A stretch of 64,000 nucleotides of DNA from Physcomitrium patens (Eukaryota > Streptophyta > Bryopsida > Funariales > Funariaceae), in assembly GCF_000002425.4 (NCBI RefSeq), contig NC_037270.1, positions 4,076,444-4,140,443 on the forward strand, read 5' to 3'. The position numbers and the translations under genes were made by a program. Shown here piece by piece: positions 48,909 to 61,512 of the stretch. The notes below the pieces were generated by a model that had not been told where the DNA came from, ran no database searches, and was given only the letters and a program-made list of their open reading frames with translations. Within the stretch, counting starts at the first letter, position 1. The number at the start of each line of letters is the position of its first letter.

Positions 48909-50751
48909 TGTCGTTTTGTAACATGACCATATGGTGAAAGATAATAATATGGATTTTATTATAGAAGAGCCAAGTTAAAAGAAAAAGTAAAAAAATATGG
49001 ATAAAAGTTAAGAAGGTAATAAAACTTTTAGTAGTAATGCTGCCCTTTTAGAAAAAATAGCTTCTACTTACTTTGTAGGGCCAAAAATAAGGCAAAATAA
49101 GATAAATTAGAAAAAAAAATAATTTAGAAATCTTTATGAGGAAGTTAAGAGTAAATTCTTACAAAAATTACCTATAAAAACTAAAGATTGATACCCAAGG
49201 AGGACTGGTTATCAACTTGGGTCGAAATCAGACCTTGAGGTACAAAACCGAGCACCTACGGCAACTCGGAGATTCTTTTGTAAATTAGAGAGTGGAATTT
49301 GATAGTAGATTGGATAAGGTTTCTATGAGCATTGATTTTGGGCGATTTGGATTTGTATTGACTTTGTAAGAGCTTTACAAAGACAAGATTGTTTTCACAT
49401 GACTTGGGTTTCAAGAAATAAAATAGGATTGATGTTTCTAGTGATTTCAAGAGTTTTGTAATAGATCTATAGGTGAAATTTTGTGGATTAATGGTCATAG
49501 TTGTGCTTAATATGTGTTGTGATTATTATCTTGATCTAATGGTTAAATTGAGGGTTATTGAGGTTTAAGCGAGTTATAGTCTTAGAAAGTAGAATTTTAG
49601 ATCTAGTGAGGATTTTTAAGATTTCTTACAATCTACTAGTTGGATTGAAGTGAAATTTTTGTGAAAGGATATTAGACTTGTTTTCTTATATGTATGAAAA
49701 TTTTGAGATCAATCGAATGATAAAAAGAGAGATATTGATTGTAGGAGATTGGCATTAAGGTTGGAGAAGGACGCTAGCCAATACCTGAGCACGTTTTTGA
49801 GGTTATCGTCTATTTGGTAATTCCAATCCTTTTCAAAAAAATTGTGCTTATTTTTAATTTAATAATTAAGAAGTGTGCAAAGTTTGAGTTAAGATCAACA
49901 GTTCATTCATTAGTTATTGAGGTTTAAATCTATTATAGAAATTACTAGGGTTTAGTTAGGATTTGATTTAGGATTAGGATTTGGTTAGGGTTTGATTTAG
50001 AGTTAGAATTTGATTAGGGTTTGGTTTAGGATTTAGGATTAGGATTAGAATTTGGTTAGGATTTGATTTAGGGTTAGGATTTGATTAGAATTTGGTTAGG
50101 ATTTGATTTAAGATTCGGATTTGATTTAGGGTTTAGGATTTGGTCAGGGTTTGATTTAGGATTAGGATTTGATTAGGATTAGAGTTTGAATAGGGTTTGA
50201 TTTAGGATTAGGATTCAATTATATTTTGGTTAGAATTTGATTTAGGATTAGAGTTTGATTTAAGGTTTAAGATTTGGTTAGGATTTGATTTAGGATTAGG
50301 ATTTGGTTTAGAATTTAGGATTTGGTTAGGATTTGATTTAAGATTTAGGATTTGATTTAGGATTTAGAATTTGGTTTAGGATTTAAGATTTGGTTAGGAT
50401 TTGATCATGATTTGATTTAGGATTTAGGATTTTATTTGAGTTTATTTAAGATTTAAGATTTAGTTAGTTTTTGGCCTAAAGTTTGAATGAAGTCCAATAA
50501 GATTTCAATTAAGATTAAATTTAGATTGAATTGAGATATATTTAAGATATGTTTGTAATCATTCTAATATTTTTTTAAGATTTCTTATTATTTCTTTGAA
50601 ATTCCTTTGAGGTTTCTTTAAATTTGATTAAAGCTTGTTTAGCATTGTTAGTGTTGTATTAGAATTAGGATTTTGTTATTGCAATTTCTATTCTACCTTC
50701 CATAGCTAGGTGTTTGGAGCATTCTCAAGTAAGACTTCACATGTTAAGATA
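48909..50751 (+). repeat. 3' LTR of the family-H element (1,843 bp)
   Basis: It is collinear with the 5' LTR. The telomere-like section runs from about 49945 to 50460, roughly three times longer than in the other two H copies. Confidence 0.83.
49945..50460 (+). repeat. Expanded TTTAGG/TTAGG-type degenerate array
   Basis: Dozens of units alternate between GATTTAGGATT, AGGATTTGGTTAGG and GATTTGATTTAGG. Plant-telomere-like words recur but never in a long perfect TTTAGGG series, so this is an LTR-borne minisatellite and not telomeric DNA. Confidence 0.85.
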
Positions 50752-51020
50752 CCACATCAATGGATAATAGTACTAGACTACCACACTATACCACTACTTG
50801 ATTTCAAGTCCATGACCATCTATGAGACTTATATCAAGCTATCTAATAATTTTTTGTTGAAGTTTTAGGATGTCTTTAGAACCACTAGAAGCCTTATTAT
50901 AATAAGTCCTCTTCTCTTGGCATGACATAAAAAGAACTTTCAATCAACTTGTATCTTAGCAAGGCTATGCTATTACTACATAACAATCAAATAAACATTC
51001 TAAAATTTGCCACCAAAATG
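50752..51020. other. Short spacer, no feature
   Basis: About 270 bp lie between the H element and the next G LTR. I see nothing coding in it. Confidence 0.5.
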
Positions 51021-51548
51021 TATCAAGGATATAAATTTCAAAGAATTAAAATGTCATTACACTCTTATGTCATTCAAAAAGACTAAAAAATCATTCAAAG
51101 ATGATATAGTATTAAATTAAAATGGCTATTGCCAAAGATAAGAAGACATAGAAAATCTTAAGACGAGACTAAGGACTAGAAAGGTATTGAGAAGAGTAAA
51201 GAAGGCTTTATTCTTGCCTCCATATATACTCTTAATTAGGAGCTATGTGGTGAAGTTTAATAGGACCTCCAAAATATATTGACTTTGCTAGACACGTATC
51301 TTGACTTGCAAAACAAGTTTTTTATGTGTGCTATATAATTAGCTTATTTTCTAAGCTACCAAAATATAGTTAACTTCTTGACCATGTTTCTAACCTACCA
51401 ATCAACTACAAACATATATAAAGTCAAAACAACATCTATTAAGCTTCTAGAAAGCTTTTTTAGAAAATATTATGAAATAAATTTATTTTTATATATTTCT
51501 ACTTAATCATATAGATAAATATTAATATAAATATATATATTTTTGACA
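51021..51548 (-). mobile_element. Family-G LTR (528 bp), 3' LTR of a minus-strand gypsy
   Basis: It runs from TATCAAGGATATA to TTTTGACA. The minus strand just before it reads CCTAAAAAGAAGAGATAA, a polypurine tract. The stretch CCTCCATATATACTCTTAATT (about 51208-51228) is the uninterrupted form of the target site of the main gypsy element. Confidence 0.82.
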
Positions 51549-54500
51549 TTATCTCTTCTTTTTAGGAAAAAATTCTACAAGGAGTAATCATCATATGTTG
51601 ATGAAATCCAAGATGCGATAAATTACATTTTGTCACATATTTTGATATTTTTTTTTTCAAAGATATTTGATAGATCTTCTTAACCATTAATAGTATTTCA
51701 TATTGGATAGAAAGACCACCTTTTTATTTGATTGTTGTTGAAGCTTTTATAAATTCTTTCAAATAAAATATTTGGAACACCATCAAGAATTATTTCTACT
51801 CATAATAAAATCATCAAATATTGAAAGTCTCTTCTAAGGTTGTGATATCAAACATGTTGCATCTCACAATGTATTCAAGAAAAGATATGTTGTTCTTGAG
51901 CATCTTTATCTTTATTATGTCACCTTGAAGGCTATGACAATTATAATGTCTCATCTAATAAGTTAATAAGTCATAGTTCTTAAGTTGAATTTGCTGGTTA
52001 TTAATTCTCCATCTTTTTAGTCTCCCAAATATATAAAAGTTACAAATAAGAGTAGAAGGTAGAATGCTATCTTCCTTAAATCTTATTTCTTTTATAACAA
52101 AGATTTTCTATTCTTCATCTTGATTTGATGGATGTTGTCAATGAAATGTCTCAACTTTCTTTGTTGTATTTGTAAGATTCTTTGTTGGCTCTCATGTGTA
52201 TTTTATAATATCATATCTATGCCAATGAACAAGATATTTTAATTTATTTCAGCACCATGTTGAATCTAAGAATTCTTACACCTCAAATTTTTAATTATGA
52301 TCCACTTCTATAGGAAGAGGTGGCATTTATCTTCTTTTCAAGATATTCATTGTCTTATATGGCTCAAGAAGTGATACATAGACTATAGAATGAATCTTCA
52401 TAGACTCCAATAGATGTAATTGATAAACAACAAGATTGACTTATTTACTAATAAAAAAAGGTCAAAGCCTATGATAGTCCAACTTGTCACTAGAATAAGT
52501 AGTCTTGATATTACAACAAAATAGACATATTATGTCACCTATGTTGAATTGAGGTTGTTTCTTGTGATAAGCATCTACATTGAACTTTTGTCATTCTTGA
52601 GCTTCTTTTAACTGTATCTTCATTGTTACATGTGGCTTTGACAAACAATTCAACAAATCTTTTGCCACAGTTGATTATCAACTTTTAAAAAGTCAAAAGT
52701 ATCAAGTCATTAATGATAACCATAATTGGCATAAAAAGATGTTTGTTGAATAGAAGAATGTATTAAATTATTATACAAAAACTTTATAAATGATAAAAGA
52801 TTCATCCAATTATCTTGATGATAATTGTTAGTGTACGTCAAATATTGCTCTAGAACTTGATTTATTGATTTTATTTATCCATCAATTTGGAGATGAAAAA
52901 GTAAAGAGAGTTTTATATCCATTTTTAAAAACTTGAAAAGAATTATCTAAAATCTTGATGTAAATTGAGTCCTCCTATTTAATATAATATCCTTGAATAA
53001 TCTATGATAGTAATAGATGTTGTCGAAAAAAAAAAATTACCATTTCTTCACATATGAAACTATCTTCTTAAAATGATTTACTATCACAAATTTAGAATTA
53101 AATAAATTTGAGACTAAAAGATCCATGATAAAATCCATAGAAATAAAAGACTATGGTTGTTCTAAAATAGATAATAGTTGAAGAAGTTCATAAGGTCAAT
53201 GACAAAGAGTTTTGGATCTTAAAAAAATATCATATGGTTGCACAAAGTATTTGATTGCCTTCTATATTTGAAGCCACCAAAAATCTCTAGATATTAATTT
53301 TAAAGTCTTATTATATCCAAAATATTTGGCTGTTGAAAAGTCATGACAAGTTTGAAGAATATGTAATTATACTTCATCTTTTGGAATATATAATTATCCA
53401 TCAAAGTAGAATAAATTATTTTTAAACTTAAACTTGGAAGTATCATGAAGCTTAAAAGAATTATTCTTGATATCATAAATAAAATGATCAAAAGATATAC
53501 TTGATTGAATTTGCTTGACAAAGATTGAATCAATAGTCAATGTTGATTTTATTACTCAAAGTTGAAAATGCTTTAGCTTTAAGAGAATTATTCTTTGTTG
53601 ATCAAAAATTACATTTCTTTCTATTGGTGCAAGATAAGATTGTTTAGAAAGGACATTTGATAAACCTTATTATTTTTTTGGATCTATAGATAATCTTAAA
53701 ATCAAATCTTGATAAAGATATACTCTAATGGGATTGGCAACAATTCAAAACACATATTCATATGAAGTACTTGAGGTTCTTATGATCCATATATAAAATA
53801 ACTAGAATAGAAGCACCTTTTAAATAACAATGCTATTCTTGAAATGAATCCACAATTACAAGCAACTCTTTGTTGTGGATCTTATAGTTAATTTTGACTA
53901 TTGAAAATTTCTTAGAATAAAAAACTATCAAATAGAGGTTATCATTTGCTTCCATTTGTAATAAAATAGCATCCATAGCAAAATATTATGTATTAGTTTC
54001 TATGAAGAATGTCTAAAAAAATTAACATAATATAAAATTGGTACAAAAATAAATATTATCTTTAAGGCTTTAAAAGATATTCTAGCTTCTTTGCTTCTCT
54101 CAAGTTTGTCTTTAGAAGTTAGATGTATAAGAGGAGTCACAATTTAAGAAAATTTCTTGATGAAGATTCGATAATAATTGACAAATTCTAAAAAACATTA
54201 TACATCTTTGACTATTTTTGCTATCTTTCAATCCATGATAGTCTAGGCTTTCTTAAGATCTATCATTAATCCTTTGTTGGAAATGATATATCCTAAGAAA
54301 TCAACTTGAATAGTATGGAATACATATATATATATATTTTTTATCTTGGCATATAATCTTGCATTTTTTAGTTTTTGTAATACATAACAAACCTGAAGTT
54401 CAACTTCTTTTGAGTTCTTAGAGTAGATTAGAATGTTGTCTACATAACATACAATAAAATCATCAAAAAATTCATGAAAGATATTATTCATGAGATATTG

Positions 54501-55850
54501 AAAAGCAATTGGTGCATTCATGAGTCTAAAAGACATGACATTATATTTGAAATGTCCATACCTAATTCAAAAAGTAATCTTCTATTCTTTTCTTTGATGA
54601 AGATCAGATTGTATGCTCTTTGTAGATTTGTTTTTTTACAGATCTTTACTTAATTGAATTAGTGAAGAAGCCCTAAAATCAAAGATAGAAAATACCTATT
54701 CTTGATGATGATCTTCTTAAATCTTCAATAATCTACATACATTTGCAAAGATCTATCTTTTTTCTTTATAAATAAAATATGAACTCTTCTTGGTGATTTT
54801 GAATGCTATATGAAGTTTTTATCTAAGTTCTTGTCAATGTATTCATTTAATGCAGCCAATTCATTTTGCAATGAATTGTAGATTGGTTGAAATAGTGGTT
54901 GAGCTCATTTTTGTAGATCAATTGTACAATCATAGAATTGATGCTTTAAAAAAATATATCTATATTTTTTTTATAAAAAATATTCTAGAAATCTTCATAT
55001 TGATTAAGAATACTATTTGATATCTTTCTACCATAAAAAAAAAAGAATGGCATATATAGCAAAAGATGACAATTTTTTTGTAGCATCCATAAAAACTCTT
55101 GTACCTATTAATAAGAGTTTGGATGTATTAAACTTATCTATTTCTATTTTATTATTGAAATTTTGGATTGAATTATAAGAAAAGTTAAGGTTCCAAGAAA
55201 TTCAATCTATTTGAGGATTATGTATTTTTAACCATGATAATTCTAAAATAATTAGATTATAGGAGAACTTATTATATTAAATATTATTATACAATTATGA
55301 TCTTAAATTGCTACATCTAAAAGAATAGTTTCATGAACAACATCTCCAAAAGACAACAAACAACTATCTATGACTTCTACATATATGGATTTAATTTTTT
55401 TGACTAAAGGTATTTTTTATTTTTTAATAAATTTTTTGTCTATAAAATAGGTTAAGGCTTTTAAATCTAACAATGTAAAAAATTTGTGATTTTTAGATTT
55501 TAAACATACATCTATTGTAAAACAAGGTGAAAGATCTAAAAAGAAAATTGGATCTATACTAGATGTTGTACATGATTTTAATTGCATGATATCTATTATA
55601 GTTAGAGAAACTCATTTTTTGATACATTTTCTTTTTTAGCAATTTTACTTCTTATTTTTTGATTACATTGCTTCTTTAGATTGCATTACTTAATTTCTCT
55701 AGAATATAAGTACAAACCCTCTTAATAATGTCAAGTCTTTTCTTGCTCAATGAAATAAAAAAATAATCTACAAATAAAGGCTTATTTGTAGGGATGACCT
55801 TTATAAAGAAGTAAATACAATATAAGCAACTAATATATATGGTGGTTTTA
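51549..55850 (-). pseudogene. Minus-strand Ty3/gypsy pol remnant
   Basis: Reading from high to low coordinates the order is upstream pol, RT (open at 54536-54243), RNase H and integrase region, then the polypurine tract and the LTR at 51548. It is collinear with 19846-23390, so both are copies of one family. The 5' LTR is not found; the text changes strand sense at about 55850. Confidence 0.72.
54243..54536 (-). pseudogene. RT core of the minus-strand gypsy (97-codon fragment)
   Basis: The fragment starts MSFRLMNAPIAFQYLMN, the usual MPFGL.NAP.TFQ..M block. It continues to FDDFIVCYVDNILIYSKN, the catalytic box with YVDD changed to YVDN by one G-to-A step, and ends with the VDFLGYIIS block and KG. 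It represents palm and start of thumb of a Ty3/gypsy RT. A run of I-Y codons (the TA repeat at 54325-54340) has expanded between KI and F in this copy. Confidence 0.9.
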
Positions 55851-58800
55851 AATCTTACCTCAACAGTAAGAAAGACAATTGAAGGAATAAAATTGACAAA
55901 GAAATTTATATATAAATATTAGGATGTCTTTCCAACCAACTTACCTAGTGGCGTGCCACCTAATCAAGGTGCCTTCTTTCAAATAGAAATATTATTTGGG
56001 ACCAAATTAGTAAGTTGGCTAATTTATTGACTGGCACCAAATGAACTTAAAGAGTTGTAAAAGATATTGGACAAACTCTTGGAAAAGGGCCTCATTTGAG
56101 AAAACACATTGTCGTAATATATGAAGTCTTCCTTGAGAATGCTCCGTGCACTTGGCTGTGGAAGGAAGAATGGAAATTGCAATAATAAAATCCTAATTCT
56201 AATAGAATACTAATTATGCTCTAATTAGACCATAATAATGCTAAATAAGCTTAATCAAATTCAGAAAACCTCAAAGAAATTTCAAACAAACAATAAGAAT
56301 TCTTAAAGAAATATTAGAAGGATGACAAATATCACTCAAATATATCTCAATTCAATCTTAATTTGATTCTAGTTAAAATCCTATTGAACTTCATTCAAAC
56401 TTTAGGCCAAAACTAATTGAATCTTAAATCCTAATAAAATCCTAAACCCTAAATCAAATCCTAAACAAACCTTAAATCAAAACCCAACGAAATCCTAAAT
56501 CAAATACTAAATCCTTAATCAAACCCTAACCAAATCCTAATCCAAATCCTAAACCCTAAATCAAACCCTAACCAAACCCTAACCAAATCCTAAACCAAAC
56601 CCTAGTAATTCCTACAATAGATTTAAACCTCAATAACTAATGAATAAACTATCGATCTTAACTCAAATTTTGCACACTTCTTAAAAACTAAGTTGAAAAC
56701 AAGCACAAAAAAATTGAAAAAGGATCGAAGTTACCACATTGACGATAACCTCAAAAATGTGCTCAAGTATTAGCTGGCCTCCTTCTCCAATCTTGATGCC
56801 AATCTTCCAGAGCCAATATCTCTTCTTTGCACCATTCTATTGAACTTAAAATTTTCATACACATAAAAAAACAAGTCTTATATCTTCTCACACAAGTTTC
56901 ACTCCAATCCAATAAGTAGATTACAAGAAATCTTAAAAACCCTCACTAAACCTAAAATTCTACTTTCTGAGACCTTGATCCACTTAAACCTCAATATCCT
57001 TCAATTCAATAATTAGATTGAGCTCAAATTTACAAAACATATTGAACACAACTATAACCATAAATCCATAAAATTTCACCCATAGATCTACTACAAAACT
57101 CTTGAAATCATCCAAAACGTAAATCCTATTTTATTTCATAAAACCTAAGTCATCTAAAACAAACCTTGACTTTGCAAAGCTTTTACAAAGTCAAAAAAAC
57201 TCCAAATCACCCAAAATCAATGCCTATAGAAATCCTATCTAATCTGCTATCAAACCCCACTCTCCGATCTGCCAAAGAATTATAGAGTCGTCGTCGAGAC
57301 TCGGTTTTGTGCCTCAGGGTCTGATTTCAATCCTGGTTCATAACCGGCCCTCTCCAGGTATCAACATCTAGTTTTCTTAAGTAATTTTTACTAGAATTTA
57401 TTCTTAACTTCCTCCTAAAGATGTCTATATCATTGATTTTTCCAATCTACCTTATTTTGCCTTATTTTTGGCCCTACAAAGTAAGTAGAAGCTATTTTTT
57501 CTAAAAGGGCAGCATTACTACTAAAAGTTTTACTACCTTCCTATCTTTTATCCATATTTCTCTACCTTTTCTTTTAACTTGGCTCTTCTATAATAAGATC
57601 CAGATTTTCATCTTTCACCATATAGTCATATTACAACATAACAACGTCACCATGGAGAACTCATGTATTCTTTGCACCTAAAAAGAATAGTGGACTTTGG
57701 TATTGCATTGATTATTAAGGCTTCAATAAGTAGATTTTCAAAAATACATATCCACTTCTACGCATAAATAATCTTCTTGACCAACTTCAAAATGTAACGA
57801 TCTTTGACAAATTGTACCTTTGGAGTAGCTATTGGCAGATACCTATTACCAGAGAGTATATAAAAAAGACAGCCTTTCATATATACTATGGATGTTTTGA
57901 ATGGCTTACTTTACTTTTTGGCTTCATCAGTACTCCAACTTCTTTTATAGGTCATATAAATAAATTATTTTGAGATATTTTGGAGAAGTATGTAGTTGTC
58001 TTCATTAATAATATGTTAGTCTATAGTAAAACCTTTGAGAAGCATGAGCAACGTTTGTAGAAAGTATCAAATCTATTATAAGATATTTATTTTTATTGCA
58101 AGTAATCAAAGTATGAACGTTAAAAGTTAGAAGTCATTTTTTTGGAGCATGTCATATCCTACGAAGATGTATGCATGGAACAAGATAAGATAAAAGCAAT
58201 AAAAGATTGACCAATTTTCAAGGATTCTTCTGAAGTCTGCTCATTCTTATGCTTTACTGGATATTATTACTGTTTTGTTTGGCAATTTGTACTCATTGTT
58301 GCTTCATTGAAAAACCTATTGGAGAATGGTGCTCCATTTGAATGGAATCCAAAGCAAAAAAAAAGACTTTTAATTAGTTGAAGGAGGCATTCATTGTTGC
58401 TCTAATATTACAATTGTATGATTTCAACCTTCTTTGTATACTTGACATTGATGCTTTTGACTTTGCTATTGGCACAATCCTTCAATAAGACTTTAGTAGG
58501 GGCCTTCAATCTATGGCATATAAATCACGCAAGCTTAGAAGGCAGAGTCTAATTACTCTACATGTAATCGAGAGTAACTAATAATTATATATACCATAAA
58601 GGTATGGCAATACTATCTATTGAGGAATCTAGTGACTGTTTGGACTAACCATTGTTCCCTACTACATGATTTGCATATGAAAAATATGAAATTATAACAT
58701 CATTGTTGGAATAAATAATTGCAGTTCTTTGACATTTAGCTTCAATACAAATAAGGGCAATACTACACCATGGTAAATACCTTATTGCATAGATCAGACT

Positions 58801-59681
58801 TGAAGCTCAAATTAAAAAATAAGGTAGAAGTCACTACTATTACTAATATTATTTCAAACTTAATTAAAAGGAGTGAAATAGAAGGAAGCTATGCATTGAG
58901 ATGCTTATTTTGAAATAATTATTCATCAGCTAAAAGTAGATGATGTGTAATATTAAGATTATTGTCTTAGTGATGGCTTAGTCTATTTCAAGAAGTGGAT
59001 TTATATACGTCACAATGCTGTATTCTAAACATGCATACTTTAAGAAGGACATGATATTTCAATATCTAGACATTTAAGGCATAAAAAGATCCTAGAATGG
59101 ATCTCAAAGATATAATTTTGAATAAGTTTGGATCATGATATTTGAGCTTTTCAGCACTTCTATAAGTCATGCCAACATAACAAAGCATACAATGTAGCAT
59201 CTCTTAGACTATTGCAGCCAATTCTACTATCTACGGTATATTGAAAGCAAGTGACTATGGATCTCATTATGTGTTTGCTGTAGATGCTTGATAATCACAT
59301 CGCGGTTGTTGTCTTTGTAGACCAACTCTTGAAGCAACTTCATTTGACTATAATGCGTTCTATTATTGATGCCCAATACTTATACGGATTTTTTTTGATA
59401 CTATCTTTCGTCACCATGAGTTATCTCATGTTATTATTTTAAATCAAGATCTACGCTTCATGAGAAATTTTTGACAAACTTTCTTCAAGCTACTAAGCAA
59501 ACGACTTGCTATGTCCATGGCCTTTTATCTTCAAACAAATAGACAAACCAAGCATGCAAATTGGACCTTAGAAGATATACTACACACATTTGTGGTGGTT
59601 CATTATAATAACTAGAAAGAATATTTGACATTCTTAAAATTTTCTTATAATGATAATATTTAAGCAAGTACTATTCATTCA
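55851..59681 (+). pseudogene. Plus-strand Ty3/gypsy pol remnant, interrupted in RT by a solo H LTR
   Basis: Pre-RT text (LAPNELKEL-like, then LEKGLI) ends at 56109 and resumes at 57644 as TSPW..H.FFAPKKNSGLWYCIDY. RT continues through FGFISTPTSF, the catalytic area VFINNMLVYSKT, and the thumb. RNase H text is near 58440-58740 and integrase text near 59000-59450 (HKAYNVASLRLLQPI, then VTMDLIMCLL). It is a different family from the main element. Stops are frequent, often at Gln or Trp codons. Confidence 0.75.
56110..57643 (-). mobile_element. Solo H LTR, antisense (1,534 bp)
   Basis: It is a reverse-complement copy of the H LTR: low end TGTCGTAATATATG, high end CAACATAACA. It splits a gypsy RT where ACAT on one side and ACGT on the other look like the decayed target duplication. 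CCCTAA-type repeats at about 56400-56620 are the telomere-like section. No H interior adjoins it. Confidence 0.87.
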
Positions 59682-61512
59682 CCATTTGTCATGGATATAT
59701 GCATGTAAGCCAATAATTACATATATAAATAGGTAGAAGTAAGTAAAAGTAAGTAAAAGTGAATTAATTCTATAGTATTTGATATAGAAGCTTTCTAGAA
59801 GCTTCATAGATGCTTCTTTGACTTTATAGGTGTCTTTAATTGATTTTTTGGGATTAGAAACGTGGTCAACAAGTTGGCCATGTGCCACACATGTTGTTAG
59901 CTTGAAGGCCAAGCTAACTATGTGGCCCATATGTAAAAAAACTTGCCTTATAAGTCAAGGCATGTGTCCTATAAAGTCAACACATATTAAAGGTCCTATA
60001 AAACGTTGCTATCATACTATAAATGCTTACAATATGTAAAAATTAGTTAAAACATATTATATGTTGATAAATCTAGATGTATATTAGAGTGGCTAGTAGA
60101 TTAAATTAAAAGGAGTTGGTATAAGAAACTTTACTTTGTTTCTTTACTTCTTTTGATTTTGACATTAAAAAAATTATATATATAAGACTTAAATGTTTAG
60201 TATGAAGCCTTGGGAGAAGGTGGAAACCTAAGGATGAAAATCTAAACTAGTAGGAGGCTAATTGAGAGGGATGAAAGTAAGGCATAGTCGGATGAAGGCA
60301 AGGAATGGAGAACTTCATCCCTATTGGTCGAATACCATGTCCAATGGACTTTGAGGAGGGTGCCTGCGACCTTAAGAAGGGTTTCGGCGACTTCAAAGAG
60401 AGAATTCGGAGATTACAAGTTAGGGTTGTAAAGTTTAGGATTTGGGATACAATTTCTGTGCAAAAATTAAAGGATTTAGAATTAGGATGAAAAAATTATA
60501 GTCGTTTGAAGTTAAGGTGTTTATTTAAGATATACTGTTACTCTTTTGAGAGTACGAGGAGTTTTACAGTAGCTTTTGAAGATCGGAATGTGCGACTGGA
60601 ACGGCGATTTCAAGGCCTACATCTTTCACGAAAAAATTATTACTTTTGGAGTTCATATAAAGGAGTTGTAAGGAGTTGAAGGCAGCGCTTCCAAATCAAA
60701 GGCAGTAAGTAAGCGGTTTTGTTTGTAGTAATGGTTGGAGCCATAACTTGAGTATTCGGATGAATTTTTGGCTCAAACTTTTGGAAAATGTAAATTTTTG
60801 TGTTAAAAAGCTATACATACAAATTTCGTGGCATTTGAGCTTATATTTTTTGAGATATGAAGAAAATTGCACGCGGATGTATAAAGACAAGGGTTTGAAG
60901 TGACTGTTAGGGTTTTCAAGATATCTCAAGATCTGCAATGAATTTGTTGTTGAAATTTGTTGTAAAAGTTAATAAAAATACATCAGTACTTCATGTAAAA
61001 TTTGAGTTTGTTTGGACGGTCGGATTAGGAGATATGAGGTGTTGAAATTAAAAAAAAATCTCCACATAAGAATAAACAAGGTTTTAGAAGATTTTATCAT
61101 ATTTTGGAAGTTGTGGGTTACTTGAGGATTGTGTATTTGGTGTAATTACTCAAAAAGAAAAAATTATATATAAACTTAGGACTTTCTTTATTTTCAAGCT
61201 TGATCGAATAATTAGTGACATCCAAAAGCCCAGCGTTTTTTTGAGGCAAACTCTCTCTACTCCGACATCACGACATAACACCTAGTTAGATAGTATATAT
61301 AGAGACAAGAGTGAAGCCTTCTTCACTCTTATCAACTCCTTTCTTGCTTCCAGTCTAATTTCAAGGATCTCTAATTTTCTTGGCTTTTGGCAATAGCCAT
61401 TCCAGTTTCTTTCTTAATATATATATCAAGTTATTTCTATTTTATCATCTTTCTTTGAGAGAAGTCTCACTTGTTTATTTTTCTTTATCATATTCTTGTC
61501 CTTGACACCATT
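59682..61512 (+). mobile_element. Solo family-G LTR with target duplication CCATT, split by E3
   Basis: LTR 59687-61507 starts TGTCATGG and ends CCTTGACA, flanked by perfect CCATT at 59682-59686 and 61508-61512. Subtracting E3 leaves 563 bp, equal to the other G LTRs. In opposite orientation to the copies at 19286 and 51021. Confidence 0.9.
60010..61267 (+). mobile_element. Solo LTR E3 (1.26 kb) nested in the G LTR
   Basis: It starts TATCATACTATAA and ends CTCCGACA. It is clearly the same family as E1 and E2 but more diverged. Target duplication is not resolvable. Confidence 0.82.

Larger units (their letters stand above)
44639..50751 (+). mobile_element. Family-H LTR retrotransposon, probably non-autonomous (6.1 kb)
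   Basis: 5' LTR 44639-46176 starts TGTCGTGTAG and ends TTACGACA. 3' LTR 48909-50751 starts TGTCGTTTTG and ends TTAAGATA (decayed ACGACA). CCAC flanks both ends (44635-44638 and 50752-50755), a likely remnant of a 5-bp target duplication. The 2.7-kb interior has a gag-like region and two unknown frames, but no protease, RT, RNase H or integrase that I can read. It should depend on another element's enzymes, like a LARD. The 3' LTR is about 300 bp longer than the 5' LTR because of the TTTAGG-type repeat. Confidence 0.8.

Noticed and set aside
45690..50460. Possible interstitial telomere
   Set aside because: The TTTAGG-like repeats are degenerate, sit at the same place in every H LTR and also occur inverted in the solo copy at 56110-57643, so they are part of the LTR.
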